The translations under genes and the position numbers were made by a program. DNA of 64,000 bases from Caballeronia megalochromosomata (GTDB taxonomy: Bacteria > Pseudomonadota > Gammaproteobacteria > Burkholderiales > Burkholderiaceae): the NCBI GenBank assembly GCA_001580565.1, contig LRBF01000218.1, positions 1-64,000 of the forward strand, given 5' to 3'. Under the pieces are notes generated by a model. It was not told where the DNA came from, made no database searches, and saw nothing but the letters and a program-made list of their open reading frames with translations. Below are positions 27,234 to 36,883 of this stretch, piece after piece; position 1 is the stretch's first letter; every line of letters starts with the position of its first letter.

Positions 27234-27464
27234 ATGGCTGTCATCTCGATCAACGAACTCGAAGCCGCGATCAACTACTGGCGCGGCCGCTCCCCGTCTA
27301 GCGGCGACGAACTCGTCCTCTGCAAGGAGGCGAGCGCGCTGTCCAGGCCCTATGCGCTGCTGATTGTACAGCGTCAGTCCAGCGTGCCACCCGAGCAACT
27401 GGACGACGAGGCCCGCGCCGCGTGGGAAGCTTACGAGCGCTTCAGGAATGGTAGCCGAGACTGA
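27234..27464 (+). CDS. DUF3717 family small protein
   Basis: Protein of 76 residues: ISINELEAAINYWRGRSPSSGDELVLCKEASALSRPYALLI split across the domain as ISINELEAAINYWR and SRPYALLI. The start is the ATG that matches the N-terminus MAVISINELE; the open frame extends further upstream without family similarity. The function is unknown; the family is small, soluble and largely confined to Burkholderiaceae as far as I know. It is divergent from the two-component genes, with about 180 bases between the start codons that could hold both promoters. Confidence 0.8.
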   Translation: MAVISINELEAAINYWRGRSPSSGDELVLCKEASALSRPYALLIVQRQSSVPPEQLDDEARAAWEAYERFRNGSRD

Positions 27465-27712
27465 AAGCTACCTGACATTTAAACTTTCTTTTGCCTGTTG
27501 AAACGCTTGCATTCATTGCGCTTTCACAAATTGCGCGCGATTTGCGTCTTTCGACAGTGTCATGATTGGTAACACGCGCGTTACCTTGTTTGCTGTCGTA
27601 AGCTATTCGTCAAATACGCGTGAAACGGCCCTTTCGCGCGAGGGGTTTGTGAGCAACGAAGCGCCAATGCGATAAAGTCGCATTCGTCACTGCTCCCGCG
27701 CATATCCGCCTC

Positions 27713-28216
27713 ATGCTCGAACTCGACCATTTCGACCTCGCCCTGCTCGACGTGCTGCAACGATTCGGGCGCGCCACGCATCAGCAACTGGGCGAGCAGG
27801 TGCCGCTCTCGCCGTCGCAGATCGGACGGCGTCTGCAGCGGCTGGAGGCGACCGGCGTGATCGAAGGGTATCGGGTGGTCTTGCGGCCGGAGAAACTCGG
27901 CCTCGGCGTGACGGCGTTCACGAGCCTGAAGTTGAAGCATCACGGCGATTCGATCATCGAGCAGTTTCAGCAGCAGATCGAGATGCTGCCCGAAGTGCTC
28001 GAATGCCACGCGACCGTGGGTGACGCCGATTATCTGCTGCGCATCGTCGCGCCGGATCTGAACGCGCTGTCAGGTTTCGTGATGAAGAAGCTGATGCGCG
28101 TGCCGGGCGTCGACAGCGTGCGCTCGAACATCGTGCTCACGACGTTCAAGCGCAACGGCCCGCTGCCGCTCACTCACTTGGCCGAAGACGACCCGGGACT
28201 GAGCAGATCCACATAA
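27713..28216 (+). CDS. Lrp/AsnC-family transcriptional regulator
   Basis: Protein of 167 residues. An N-terminal helix-turn-helix (FDLALLDVLQ, then VPLSPSQIGRRLQRLEATGVI in two helices) is joined to an AsnC ligand-binding domain (ECHATVGDADYLLRIVAPDL, VPGVDSVRSNIVL). Such proteins form octamers or dimers that respond to amino acids. Its 3' end overlaps the convergent CYTH gene by 43 bases. A likely target is not evident from the neighbours. Confidence 0.92.
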   Translation: MLELDHFDLALLDVLQRFGRATHQQLGEQVPLSPSQIGRRLQRLEATGVIEGYRVVLRPEKLGLGVTAFTSLKLKHHGDSIIEQFQQQIEMLPEVLECHATVGDADYLLRIVAPDLNALSGFVMKKLMRVPGVDSVRSNIVLTTFKRNGPLPLTHLAEDDPGLSRST

Positions 28217-28704
28217 GCGAGCGGCACGAGGTCCGTCTGCGCGACGCCCAGACGTGCGAACATTGCGTGCGCTTCCTGCTCGCCGCCGGCTTCGTCGTCG
28301 TCCTGGCCGAGCACCACTTCCAGCTCGATGAAATCGCCCAGGCCGTCCACGCGGTCCAGATGAATGCGCGTGCGCCCGACGAGATACACATGCCGCTCCT
28401 TCGAGACGATGCCGCGCGTCGTCAGGGCCTGAGCAAGCAGCGCGTGCATCGCTTCCGGATTCGTCACCGGGCTGCGCGAGTAATACGAGACTTTCGGGCC
28501 ATCGCGGTCGTCGCGCTGATAGAAAATCAGCTCCGACGGCGTGCCGTCATCGAACTGGCGCAGCTTGAGGCGGCCGGTCGGCACGTCGTAGAAGAAGTCC
28601 TGCTGGCGGAAAACCAACGGTGCGTCGGTGGCGAGCGCGGCTGCGCGCTCGCGGAGCTGCTCGAATTGATGCGCGCGCGCCTTGATTTCGATGTTGCGTG
28701 CCAT
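28174..28704 (-). CDS. CYTH-domain protein, class IV adenylate cyclase-like
   Basis: Protein of 176 residues. The N-terminal NIEIKAR is the CYTH signature with Asn at the first acidic position, followed by tunnel-fold strands with conserved basic and acidic residues (QQDFFYDVPTGRLKLRQ, DGLGDFIELEVVL). CYTH proteins bind polyphosphorylated substrates with metal ions; members include thiamine triphosphatase and class IV adenylate cyclases. The ending DLLSPGSSSAK overlaps the Lrp gene. The actual substrate cannot be told from sequence. Confidence 0.85.
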   Translation of the reverse strand: MARNIEIKARAHQFEQLRERAAALATDAPLVFRQQDFFYDVPTGRLKLRQFDDGTPSELIFYQRDDRDGPKVSYYSRSPVTNPEAMHALLAQALTTRGIVSKERHVYLVGRTRIHLDRVDGLGDFIELEVVLGQDDDEAGGEQEAHAMFARLGVAQTDLVPLAYVDLLSPGSSSAK

Positions 28705-28808
28705 GAAGACTCCTCGAACACGGTTGGATGGATGAGCGAGGGCTCAGCCTAGCAAACAATCGATGAAGGTCGCTTGAATGAACTTGCGCGCCGACCCGGT
28801 ATTTTTGG

Positions 28809-29711
28809 TCAGACGGCCCATTGCGCGTCGATCAGCCGCAGCGCCGCGGCGATCGCCGGTTCCTCGCGGCGTTCCGCAAGCGCGACGAAAGACAACTGTG
28901 TCGGCACGGTGACGCCTTCGACGATCGTCAGCGCGTGCGCGTGCGCCTGCGCGAGCGCGATCGAATCCCGCACGAGCGAGAGACCGACGCCCGATTTCAC
29001 GAGATCGAGCATCGACGGTTCCTGATCCACTTCCGCGACGATCATCGGCATGGCGCCTGCCTCCCGGAAGATGCGCGACAAGAGCCGGTTATGCGCCGAC
29101 TCGGGCGGCGTCCAGATCCACGGCAGCTTGGCGAGTGCCGCCCAGTTGCGCTTGCCCTTGTTCACGCGGTTGTGCCAGCCGGCGGGCGCGAGCACGCGAT
29201 ACAGAAACGGCGTGAGCCTGACGGCGTGAAAGCGCTCACCGTCGCGCGTACCGTCGATGGCCGGATCGCCGATGTAATAGCCGACGTCCAGTTCGCGCGC
29301 CTTCACGCGCTCCAGCACCCAGCCCGACATGCCATGCCGCAACGACGTTTCGATGCGCGGATGCGTCTCCACCAGTTGCCGCAGGAAGCCGCCGAGACGC
29401 AGAAATTCCGGATCGAGAATCGTGCCGATGCGAAGCGTGCCGCTCACTTCGTGACGCAGCGCGGCAGCGGCGCGCTGCACATCGGCGGCGGCCGCGAGCG
29501 CGCGTTCGGCATGCGGCAGGAGCGCTTCGCCGTCGCGCGTCAGCAGAAGACCGTGCGAGGTTCGCGAGAACAGCACGACGCCCAGCATCTCCTGCAGATT
29601 CTTGATCTGCAGGCTGACTGCCGGCTGCGTGAGATGCAGTTGCGCCGCGGCGCGCGTGAGATTGCCTTCACGCGCGACGGCGAGAAAGGCGCGCAAAAGG
29701 GTGTAGTCCAT
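28809..29711 (-). CDS. LysR-family transcriptional regulator
   Basis: Protein of 300 residues: winged helix-turn-helix at the N-terminus (AAAQLHLTQPAVSLQIKNL), then the periplasmic-binding-protein-like effector domain. It is divergent from the GMC oxidoreductase gene across 115 bases, the classic arrangement in which a LysR protein controls its neighbour. The start codon is fixed by the family N-terminus MDYTLLRAFLAVARE. Confidence 0.92.
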   Translation of the reverse strand: MDYTLLRAFLAVAREGNLTRAAAQLHLTQPAVSLQIKNLQEMLGVVLFSRTSHGLLLTRDGEALLPHAERALAAAADVQRAAAALRHEVSGTLRIGTILDPEFLRLGGFLRQLVETHPRIETSLRHGMSGWVLERVKARELDVGYYIGDPAIDGTRDGERFHAVRLTPFLYRVLAPAGWHNRVNKGKRNWAALAKLPWIWTPPESAHNRLLSRIFREAGAMPMIVAEVDQEPSMLDLVKSGVGLSLVRDSIALAQAHAHALTIVEGVTVPTQLSFVALAERREEPAIAAALRLIDAQWAV

Positions 29712-29717
29712 CGGCTG

Positions 29718-29736
29718 ATATTAAAGCTTCTTATAT
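29718..29736. promoter_or_regulatory. Possible LysR operator
   Basis: An AT-rich imperfect inverted repeat ATAT-N11-ATAT centred on AAGCTT lies directly upstream of the lysR start codon in the divergent control region. It fits the LysR pattern of a dyad with T-N11-A spacing; binding is inference. Confidence 0.4.
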
Positions 29737-29826
29737 CCCAGTTGAACATATCTCATTGGATTCGGGGCGGCATCCGGCTGTACGCTCGGATCGAGTCGCG
29801 CGAGATAGCGCGCCAAGGAGACAGCG

Positions 29827-31503
29827 ATGAAACAGAACGCGCGCAAGCTGGAAGGCGAATTCGACTACGTCATCGTCGGTGCGGGCACGGCCGGGTGCGT
29901 GCTCGCGAATCGCCTCACCGAAGATCCGAACGTGAACGTGCTGCTGCTCGAAGCGGGCGGCAAGGACGACTATCACTGGATTCACATTCCGGTCGGCTAT
30001 CTGTATTGCATCGGTAATCCGCGTACGGACTGGCTCTACAAGACGCAGGCGGAACCGGGTCTGAACGGCCGCAAGCTCGCGTATCCGCGCGGGAGGGTGC
30101 TCGGCGGATGCTCGTCGATCAACGGCATGATCTACATGCGCGGCCAGCGCGAGGACTATGACGACTGGGCGCACATCAGCGGCGATCCGAACTGGTCGTG
30201 GGATTCGGTGCTGCCTGTTTTCATGCGCAGTGAGGATCATCACGGCGGCGGTAATTCATGGCATGGCGCGGGCGGCGAATGGCGCGTCGAGAAGCAGCGC
30301 CTGAAGTGGAAGATTCTCGAAACCTTCGCGCAAGCCGCGCAGCAAAGCGGCATTCCCGCAACCGACGACTTCAATCGCGGCGACAACACGGGTGTCGGAT
30401 ATTTCGAAGTGAACCAGCGCGGCGGCATTCGCTGGAACGCGGCGAAAGCCTTCCTGCGCGAAGCGATGAAGCGTCCCAATCTGACGACGATCACCGGCGC
30501 GCACACGCAGCGGCTCGTATTCGAAGGCACGCGGTGCGTCGGCGTGGAGTATCGCGGCGGCGATGTCGATTACGTCGCGCGTGCGCGTTGCGAAGTGATT
30601 CTCAGCGCAGGCGCGGTGAACTCGCCGCAGATTCTCGAACTGTCGGGCATCGGTAATGGCGCGCGTCTGCAACGGCTCGGCATCGATGTCGTGAAGAGCC
30701 TGCGCGGTGTCGGCGAAAATCTGCAGGACCACTTGCAATTGCGCATGGCCTACAAGGTCAACGGCGTGCGCACGCTCAACACCTTGTCGGCGCACTGGTG
30801 GGGCAAGCTGTTCATCGGCATGCAATACGCGTTGACGAGAAGCGGCCCGATGTCGATGGCGCCGTCACAACTCGGCGCGTTCGCGAAGTCCAATCCCGAC
30901 GATGCGTCCATCAAGCGCGCCGATGTCGAATATCACGTTCAGCCCTTGTCGCTGGAACGCTTCGGCGAGCCGCTGCATGCGTTCAATGCGTTCACCGCGT
31001 CCGTGTGCAACCTGCGGCCGACATCGCGCGGCAGCGTGCATATCGAATCGCCGAATGCGCATGCGGCGCCGTTGATCGCGCCGAATTATCTGTCGACGGA
31101 GCGCGATCGCGAAGTCGCCGCGAATTCGCTGCGTCTCACGCGACGCATCGTGAGCGCGCCCGCGCTGGCGCAATACGCGCCCGAAGAAATTCTTCCGGGC
31201 ATCCAGTATCAGACGCAGGAAGAACTCGCTGAAGCCGCGGGAAAGGTCGGCACGACGATCTTCCATCCGGTCGGCACGTGCCGCATGGGCACGGACAACG
31301 ATCCGGCCGCGGTCGTCGACAGCCGTCTGCGCGTGATCGGCGTGCGCGGTTTGCGCGTGGTCGATGCATCGGTGATGCCGACCATCACATCGGGCAACAC
31401 GAACTCGCCGACCCTGATGATCGCCGAGCGCGCGAGCGAGATGATCCGCGAGGACCGGCGAGGCATCGAAGCGGAGGAAGTGATCGCAACGGCGCTCGCG
31501 TAA
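29827..31503 (+). CDS. GMC-family FAD oxidoreductase (choline/alcohol dehydrogenase type)
   Basis: Protein of 558 residues. The FAD motif GAGTAGCVLANRL is near residue 18, followed by the signature GGCSSINGMIYMRG, the second PROSITE-like signature GAVNSPQILELSGIG, and the catalytic His in FHPVGTCRMG with a C-terminal SGNTNSPT Asn region. It probably oxidises an alcohol, polyol or choline-like substrate. AAGGAGACAGCG precedes the ATG, giving a strong ribosome-binding site. No aldehyde dehydrogenase or bet genes adjoin, so betaine synthesis is not supported. Confidence 0.9.
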   Translation: MKQNARKLEGEFDYVIVGAGTAGCVLANRLTEDPNVNVLLLEAGGKDDYHWIHIPVGYLYCIGNPRTDWLYKTQAEPGLNGRKLAYPRGRVLGGCSSINGMIYMRGQREDYDDWAHISGDPNWSWDSVLPVFMRSEDHHGGGNSWHGAGGEWRVEKQRLKWKILETFAQAAQQSGIPATDDFNRGDNTGVGYFEVNQRGGIRWNAAKAFLREAMKRPNLTTITGAHTQRLVFEGTRCVGVEYRGGDVDYVARARCEVILSAGAVNSPQILELSGIGNGARLQRLGIDVVKSLRGVGENLQDHLQLRMAYKVNGVRTLNTLSAHWWGKLFIGMQYALTRSGPMSMAPSQLGAFAKSNPDDASIKRADVEYHVQPLSLERFGEPLHAFNAFTASVCNLRPTSRGSVHIESPNAHAAPLIAPNYLSTERDREVAANSLRLTRRIVSAPALAQYAPEEILPGIQYQTQEELAEAAGKVGTTIFHPVGTCRMGTDNDPAAVVDSRLRVIGVRGLRVVDASVMPTITSGNTNSPTLMIAERASEMIREDRRGIEAEEVIATALA

Positions 31504-31882
31504 CGGATGACAGATCGGTGACGCGCATGCTTCACATGTCGGGATGACGCGTGAATGGCGCGCACATGACACTGGATGAATCGATGATCATGTGCACAAG
31601 GAGCAAGCACTCTCCGTGCCCCTGTTGCGTGCACGCGTGCAAACTCCAAGCAATTCGTTAGTAAGTGCAAATCCCAATGATTGCGCTGCATCATTGGCGC
31701 GACAATGGCCCCGGGATTAGTGATGCTCGGCATGCCACGTGCACACATTGTGCGAGCGCAACAGCGGCGCACGAAGCGAAGCAGTACCGGGATGGAGACA
31801 ACGTTCGGGTGCGCGCGGAAAGAAAAAATAAGGCGCAGGCGAACACGGTTTGCCCAGCGCTTCACTTCGCATGGAAGGGGAC
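31504..31882. other. Intergenic region before the first ABC transporter operon
   Basis: About 380 bases without a credible gene, more AT-rich than its flanks. It should contain the promoter of the livG-type operon. I found no clear -35/-10 pair, operator palindrome, or terminator for the GMC gene. Confidence 0.5.
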
Positions 31883-32662
31883 ATGATTCTCGGCGACACC
31901 ATTCTTGAAACGCGAGGGCTCACAAAGGAATTCAAAGGCTTCACGGCCGTGAATGGCGTGAACCTGCGCGTTCGCCGCGGTTCGATCCATGCGCTGATCG
32001 GACCGAACGGCGCGGGCAAGACCACCTGCTTCAATCTCCTCACCAAGTTTCTCGAACCCACTGCGGGCCAGATCGTCTTCAACGGCACGGACATCACGCG
32101 CGAGCGTCCGTCGCACATCGCGCGGCGCGGCATCATCCGCTCGTTTCAGATTTCCGCCGTGTTTGCGCACCTGACCGTGCTGCAGAACGTGCGCATCGGC
32201 TTGCAGAGGCAACTGGGCACGTCGTTTCATTTCTGGCGCAGCGAGCGTTCCCTCGATGCGCTCAACGACCGCGCCATGGATCTGCTCACGCAAGTCGGCC
32301 TGACCGATTTCGCCGATACGAAAACCGTCGAACTCTCATACGGGCGCAAGCGCGCGCTGGAGATCGCGACCACGTTGTCGATGGAGCCCGAACTCATGCT
32401 CCTCGACGAGCCGACGCAAGGCATGGGCCACGAAGACGTCGATCGCGTGACTGCGCTGATCAAGAAAGTGTCGGCGGGCCGCACCATCCTGATGGTCGAA
32501 CACAACATGAACGTGATCGCGGGCATCTCCGACACCATCACCGTGCTGAAACAGGGCGAAGTGCTCGCCGAAGGCAGTTACGCGGAAGTGTCGAGGAATC
32601 CGCTCGTGATGGAAGCCTACATGGGCAGCGCCGATGCGGCGCTCACCGGAGCGCATGCATGA
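31883..32662 (+). CDS. livG: Branched-chain-type ABC transporter ATPase (LivG)
   Basis: Protein of 259 residues. Walker A GPNGAGKTT is followed by the Q-loop region SFQISAVF, an ABC signature degenerated to LSYGRKRALEIA, Walker B LMLLDEPTQGM and the switch His in MVEHNM. The LivG-type C-terminal extension is present. I use the ATG directly after GGAAGGGGAC; an ATG 12 bases earlier lies inside that ribosome-binding site. It opens a five-gene operon with the order ATPase, ATPase, binding protein, permease, permease. Confidence 0.92.
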   Translation: MILGDTILETRGLTKEFKGFTAVNGVNLRVRRGSIHALIGPNGAGKTTCFNLLTKFLEPTAGQIVFNGTDITRERPSHIARRGIIRSFQISAVFAHLTVLQNVRIGLQRQLGTSFHFWRSERSLDALNDRAMDLLTQVGLTDFADTKTVELSYGRKRALEIATTLSMEPELMLLDEPTQGMGHEDVDRVTALIKKVSAGRTILMVEHNMNVIAGISDTITVLKQGEVLAEGSYAEVSRNPLVMEAYMGSADAALTGAHA

Positions 32663-33420
32663 GTACGATCGTGGAGGAGCGCCGCTCGCGCGAGGCGAAC
32701 GGCGCGGCGGGCAATGCGCCCGCGCTGGAAATCTCGGGTCTGCAGGCGTGGTACGGGGAATCGCACATCCTGCACGGCGTGGACCTCAAGGTGAATCGCG
32801 GCGAAGTGGTCACGCTGCTCGGCCGCAACGGCGCGGGCCGCACAACGACGTTGCGCGCCATCATGGGTCTGACCGGGCGCAGAACGGGTTCGATTCGCGT
32901 CGCCGGACATGAAACCATCGGTCTCGCCACACACAAGATCGCGCATTACGGGGTCGGCTATTGTCCGGAGGAGCGCGGCATTTTTTCGAGCTTGTCCTGC
33001 GAGGAAAACCTGCTTTTGCCGCCGATGATCGGCAACCCGAAAGACGCGATGCAACTCGACGAGCTCTACGCGATGTTCCCGAACCTGAAGGAGCGCCGCG
33101 CCAGCCAGGGCACGCGTCTGTCGGGCGGCGAGCAGCAGATGCTGGCTGTCGCGCGCATTCTGCGCACGGGCGCGAATCTGCTTCTGCTCGATGAAATCTC
33201 GGAAGGGCTCGCGCCGGTCATCGTGCAGACACTCGCGCGCATGATCCTCATGCTGAAGTCACGGGGCTACACGATCGTCATGGTCGAACAGAATTTTCGT
33301 TTCGCGGCGCCGCTCGCGGATCGCTTTTACGTGATGGAGCACGGAAACATCGTCGAGCATTTCGGCGCGGGGGAACTCGAAGCGAAGATGCCGGTGCTGC
33401 ACGAATTGCTCGGGGTGTAA
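32659..33420 (+). CDS. livF: Branched-chain-type ABC transporter ATPase (LivF) with Arg in Walker A
   Basis: Protein of 253 residues. The Walker A reads GRNGAGRT (55-62), with Arg61 where Lys is expected. The signature LSGGEQQMLAVAR, Walker B LLLLDEISEG and switch His region MVEQNF (Gln in place of His, normal in LivF) are intact. It overlaps livG by four bases. It would pair with LivG in the heterodimeric ATPase engine; the Lys-to-Arg change may reduce hydrolysis at one site, but some LivF homologues carry it, so function is not excluded. Confidence 0.9.
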   Translation: MSTIVEERRSREANGAAGNAPALEISGLQAWYGESHILHGVDLKVNRGEVVTLLGRNGAGRTTTLRAIMGLTGRRTGSIRVAGHETIGLATHKIAHYGVGYCPEERGIFSSLSCEENLLLPPMIGNPKDAMQLDELYAMFPNLKERRASQGTRLSGGEQQMLAVARILRTGANLLLLDEISEGLAPVIVQTLARMILMLKSRGYTIVMVEQNFRFAAPLADRFYVMEHGNIVEHFGAGELEAKMPVLHELLGV

Positions 33421-33496
33421 TCGATCCCGTTGCGCGGCACATCGGAAAGGGCAACACCAGTAATACCGCATCAAATCAAAACTCATGGAGACTGGA

Positions 33497-34717
33497 ATGA
33501 AAAAGAAGACCCTCGCGCGCCTCTCTACTCTGTGCTTTGCGGCTGCGGCGGCGAGTGTGGCGGTGATGAGCACGGGCGCCCACGCCGCCGACAGCAATAC
33601 GGTGAAGATCGGCTTCGTCACCGACATGTCGGGCCTCTACGCGGACATCGACGGTCAGGGCGGACTCGAAGCCATTCGCATGGCGATCGCGGATTTCGGC
33701 GGCAAGGTGAACGGCAAGCCGATCGAGCTCGTCTACGCGGATCACCAGAACAAGGCGGATATCGCGGCGTCGCGTGCGCGCGAGTGGATCGACCGCGACG
33801 GCGTGAATGTGATCATCGGCGGCACGAACTCGGCGACGGCGCTCTCTAGCGCGCAGGTCGCGGCAGAGAAGAAGACGCCGTACATCAACATCGGCGCGGG
33901 CGCGGACAACCTGACCAACGAGCAGTGCTCGCCCTACACGGTCCACTACGCCTACGACACCATGGCGCTCGCGAAGGGCACCGGTTCCGCGGTGACCAAG
34001 CAGGGCGGCAAGACCTGGTACTTCCTGACGGCCGACTATGCGTTCGGCAAGGCGCTGGAAAAGAATACGGCTGATGTCGTGAAGGCGAACGGCGGGCAGG
34101 TGCTCGGCGAAGTGCGTCATCCGCTGTCGGCGTCGGACTTCTCGTCGTTCCTGCTGCAGGCGCAGGGATCGAAGGCACAGGTGCTCGGCCTCGCGAACGC
34201 GGGCGGCGACACGATCAACTCGATCAAGGCCGCGAAGGAATTCGGCATCACCAAGTCGATGAAAATCGCAGCGTTGCTGATCTTCATCTCCGATATCCAC
34301 AGCCTCGGCCTCGAAACCACGCAAGGTCTCGTGGCAACGGATAGCTGGTACTGGAACAAGGACGACAAGACGCGCGCCTGGGCGAAGCGCTACTTCGACA
34401 AGATGAAGAAGATGCCGGGCAGCTTGCAGGCGGCGGATTACTCGGCCGTCACGACGTACCTGAACGCGGTGAAGGCGGCGGGCACGACCGACAGCGACAA
34501 GGTCATGGCGCAGCTCAAGAAGGCCAAGATCGACGACTTCTACGCGAAGGGCTACATCCGCGAAGACGGCGCGATGATCCACGACATGTACCTGATGGAA
34601 GTGAAGAAGCCGTCGGAATCGAAGGAGCCGTGGGACTACTACAAGATCACCGCGACGATTCCGGGCGATCAGGCGTTCGGCACCAAGGCGGAATCGCGCT
34701 GCAAGCTCTGGAAGTAA
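33497..34717 (+). CDS. Periplasmic substrate-binding protein of the branched-chain/amide type
   Basis: Protein of 406 residues. A signal peptide (about 1-30, ending GAHAAD) precedes a type I periplasmic-binding fold beginning VKIGFVTDMSGLYADIDG. The family typically binds leucine-like amino acids, amides, or aromatic acids; the ligand is not identifiable here. I use the ATG preceded by GGAG; the ATG 12 bases earlier lies over that site. Two Cys residues (EQCSPY and the one near the C-terminus, SRCKLW) may form a disulfide. It sits between the ATPase and permease genes. Confidence 0.9.
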   Translation: MKKKTLARLSTLCFAAAAASVAVMSTGAHAADSNTVKIGFVTDMSGLYADIDGQGGLEAIRMAIADFGGKVNGKPIELVYADHQNKADIAASRAREWIDRDGVNVIIGGTNSATALSSAQVAAEKKTPYINIGAGADNLTNEQCSPYTVHYAYDTMALAKGTGSAVTKQGGKTWYFLTADYAFGKALEKNTADVVKANGGQVLGEVRHPLSASDFSSFLLQAQGSKAQVLGLANAGGDTINSIKAAKEFGITKSMKIAALLIFISDIHSLGLETTQGLVATDSWYWNKDDKTRAWAKRYFDKMKKMPGSLQAADYSAVTTYLNAVKAAGTTDSDKVMAQLKKAKIDDFYAKGYIREDGAMIHDMYLMEVKKPSESKEPWDYYKITATIPGDQAFGTKAESRCKLWK

Positions 34718-34813
34718 GCGTTCGGTAGGGCTTCAACGCGTTCGCGCGGCGGGCGGCCGGAAGGGCCGCTTTGCCGTCGCACTCGCGTCAACACGTTTCT
34801 GACGGCAGGTTCA

Positions 34814-35698
34814 ATGGAAATATTCGGCATCCCGCTCGCCGCAATGATGAGCCAGCTGCTGCTCGGGCTGGTGAACGGCTCGTTCTACGCGATCCTGAGC
34901 CTCGGGCTCGCGGTGATCTTCGGCTTGCTCAACGTCATCAATTTCGCGCACGGCGCGCTCTTCATGCTGGGCGCGATGCTCGCGTGGATGGGCTATTCCT
35001 ATTTCAACATCCCGTACTGGGCGATGCTCGTGCTCGCGCCCGTCGTGGTCGGGCTGTTCGGCGTGGTCATCGAGCGCTCGATGCTGCGCTGGCTCTACAA
35101 GCTCGATCATCTCTACGGGCTGTTGCTCACCTTCGGGCTGACGCTCGTGATCGAAGGCGTGTTCCGCTCCATCTACGGTTCGTCGGGGCAGCCTTATGAC
35201 GTGCCTTCGCTGCTTCAGGGCGCGACCAATCTCGGCTTCATGTTCCTGCCGAACTATCGCGCGTGGGTGGTCGTCGCGTCGCTCGTCGTGTGCTTTGCGA
35301 CCTGGTTCGTGATCGAGAAGACGCGCATCGGCGCATATCTGCGCGCGGGCACGGAGAATCCGAAGCTCGTCGAGGCGTTCGGCGTCAACGTGCCGATGAT
35401 GATCACGCTCACCTACGGCTTCGGCGTCGCGCTCGCGGCGTTCGCGGGCGTGCTGGCGGCGCCCGTGATCCAGGTCTCGCCGCTAATGGGCCAGTCGATG
35501 ATCATCACCGTGTTCGCGGTCGTCGTGATCGGCGGGATGGGTTCGATCATGGGCTCGATCCTGACGGGCCTGCTGCTCGGCGTGATCGAGGGCTTCACGC
35601 GTGTGTTCTATCCGGAAGCGTCCGCGACGGTCGTCTTCGTCATCATGGCGATCGTGTTGATGATTCGCCCGGCAGGACTCTTCGGCAAGGAAAAATGA
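34814..35698 (+). CDS. livH: Branched-chain-type ABC permease LivH
   Basis: Protein of 294 residues with about eight transmembrane helices. It has the LivH features LVNGSFYAILSLGLAVIFG (split here), VINFAHGALFMLGA near residue 45 and GGMGSIMGSILTG near 240. It forms the inner-membrane channel with LivM. Its stop overlaps the start of livM. The 96-base gap before it contains no terminator. Confidence 0.93.
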   Translation: MEIFGIPLAAMMSQLLLGLVNGSFYAILSLGLAVIFGLLNVINFAHGALFMLGAMLAWMGYSYFNIPYWAMLVLAPVVVGLFGVVIERSMLRWLYKLDHLYGLLLTFGLTLVIEGVFRSIYGSSGQPYDVPSLLQGATNLGFMFLPNYRAWVVVASLVVCFATWFVIEKTRIGAYLRAGTENPKLVEAFGVNVPMMITLTYGFGVALAAFAGVLAAPVIQVSPLMGQSMIITVFAVVVIGGMGSIMGSILTGLLLGVIEGFTRVFYPEASATVVFVIMAIVLMIRPAGLFGKEK

Positions 35699-36669
35699 TG
35701 CAGAGAAAAGCGCTCTACGGCCTGTTGCTGATCGGCCTGATCGTGGCGCCGTTCGTCGGCGTGTATCCGCTGTTCATGATGAAGGTGCTGTGCTTCGCGC
35801 TCTTCGCGGCCGCGTTCAATCTGCTGATCGGCTATACCGGGCTGCTCTCGTTCGGGCACGCGATGTTCCTCGCGACCGCCGGCTACGTGGCGGGCTATGC
35901 GATCCAGTCGCTGAACTTCACGCCGGAGCTCGGCGTGATCGCGGGCACGGCTGCGGCCACGCTGCTCGGGCTCGTCGCCGGTCTGCTCGCGATCAGGCGG
36001 CAGGGCATCTACTTCGCGATGGTCACGCTCGCGCTCGCGCAGATGGTGTACTTCGTGTTTCTCCAGGCGCCCTTCACGCACGGCGAAGACGGTCTGCAAG
36101 GCGTGCCGCGCGGCAAGCTCTTCAACGTGATCGATCTGGGCAACGACATCACGCTCTACTACGTCGTGCTCGTCGTGATGCTGCTGGCGTTCGCGCTGAT
36201 CGTGCGCATCGTGCATTCGCCGTTCGGGCAAGTGCTGATCGCCATCAAGGAGAACGAGCCGCGCGCGATTTCGCTCGGCTACGACACGTCGCGCTACAAG
36301 CTGCTCGCGTTCGTGCTGTCCGCTGGTCTCGCGGGTTTCGCGGGCGCGATGAAGACGGTCGTGCTCGGCTTCGAAACGCTCGGCGACGCCTACTGGACGA
36401 TGTCCGGTCTCGTCGTGCTGATGACGCTCGTCGGCGGCATGAGCACGATGTTCGGGCCGCTGCTCGGCGCGGCGATCATCGTCGCGTTGGAAGACAAGCT
36501 CGGCGACATCGGCACCGGGATCGCGCGGCTCACGGGCGTGTCGTGGTTCAACTCGCTCGGTGAATCGGTGACGATCGTGACGGGCGTCATCTTCATCGCC
36601 TGCGTGCTGGCGTTCCGTCGCGGAGTGGTCGGCGAGATCGTTGCGCGGGTCCGGCCGCTGCAAGGCTGA
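35695..36669 (+). CDS. livM: Branched-chain-type ABC permease LivM
   Basis: Protein of 324 residues, polytopic, with the LivM motif LIGYTGLLSFGHAMFLATAGY (split as LIGYTGLLSFG and HAMFLATAGY) and the EAA-like cytoplasmic loop AIKENEPRAISLGYDTSRYK typical of LivM. It starts at the ATG overlapping the livH stop; a second ATG follows immediately. It is the last gene of the first transporter operon, followed about 215 bases later by a strong terminator. Confidence 0.93.
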   Translation: MMQRKALYGLLLIGLIVAPFVGVYPLFMMKVLCFALFAAAFNLLIGYTGLLSFGHAMFLATAGYVAGYAIQSLNFTPELGVIAGTAAATLLGLVAGLLAIRRQGIYFAMVTLALAQMVYFVFLQAPFTHGEDGLQGVPRGKLFNVIDLGNDITLYYVVLVVMLLAFALIVRIVHSPFGQVLIAIKENEPRAISLGYDTSRYKLLAFVLSAGLAGFAGAMKTVVLGFETLGDAYWTMSGLVVLMTLVGGMSTMFGPLLGAAIIVALEDKLGDIGTGIARLTGVSWFNSLGESVTIVTGVIFIACVLAFRRGVVGEIVARVRPLQG

Positions 36670-36883
36670 AGCGATTTAGTTGGAGATGCGAACGAATTGC
36701 GCAGATGCGAGAAGGCCGCTGTATTGCAAGAAATACGCCCCGTTGAGGTGCTTTTATGCACCACTAGGGTAAATGCTAGGTTGTCGTGCAGTGTTTCGTT
36801 CTTTAACATGCGTCCTAGTTCTGTTGCACCCAGATTTTTTGAGGTGGAGAACGAGGAGACATGAGGCACTAAGTGCCCGACCG

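Noticed and set aside
36742-36780. TTATGCACC and nearby CTAGG repeats before the second transporter, considered as a DnaA box or operator
   Set aside because: It is a single mismatched box without partners, and the repeats are too short to be convincing.
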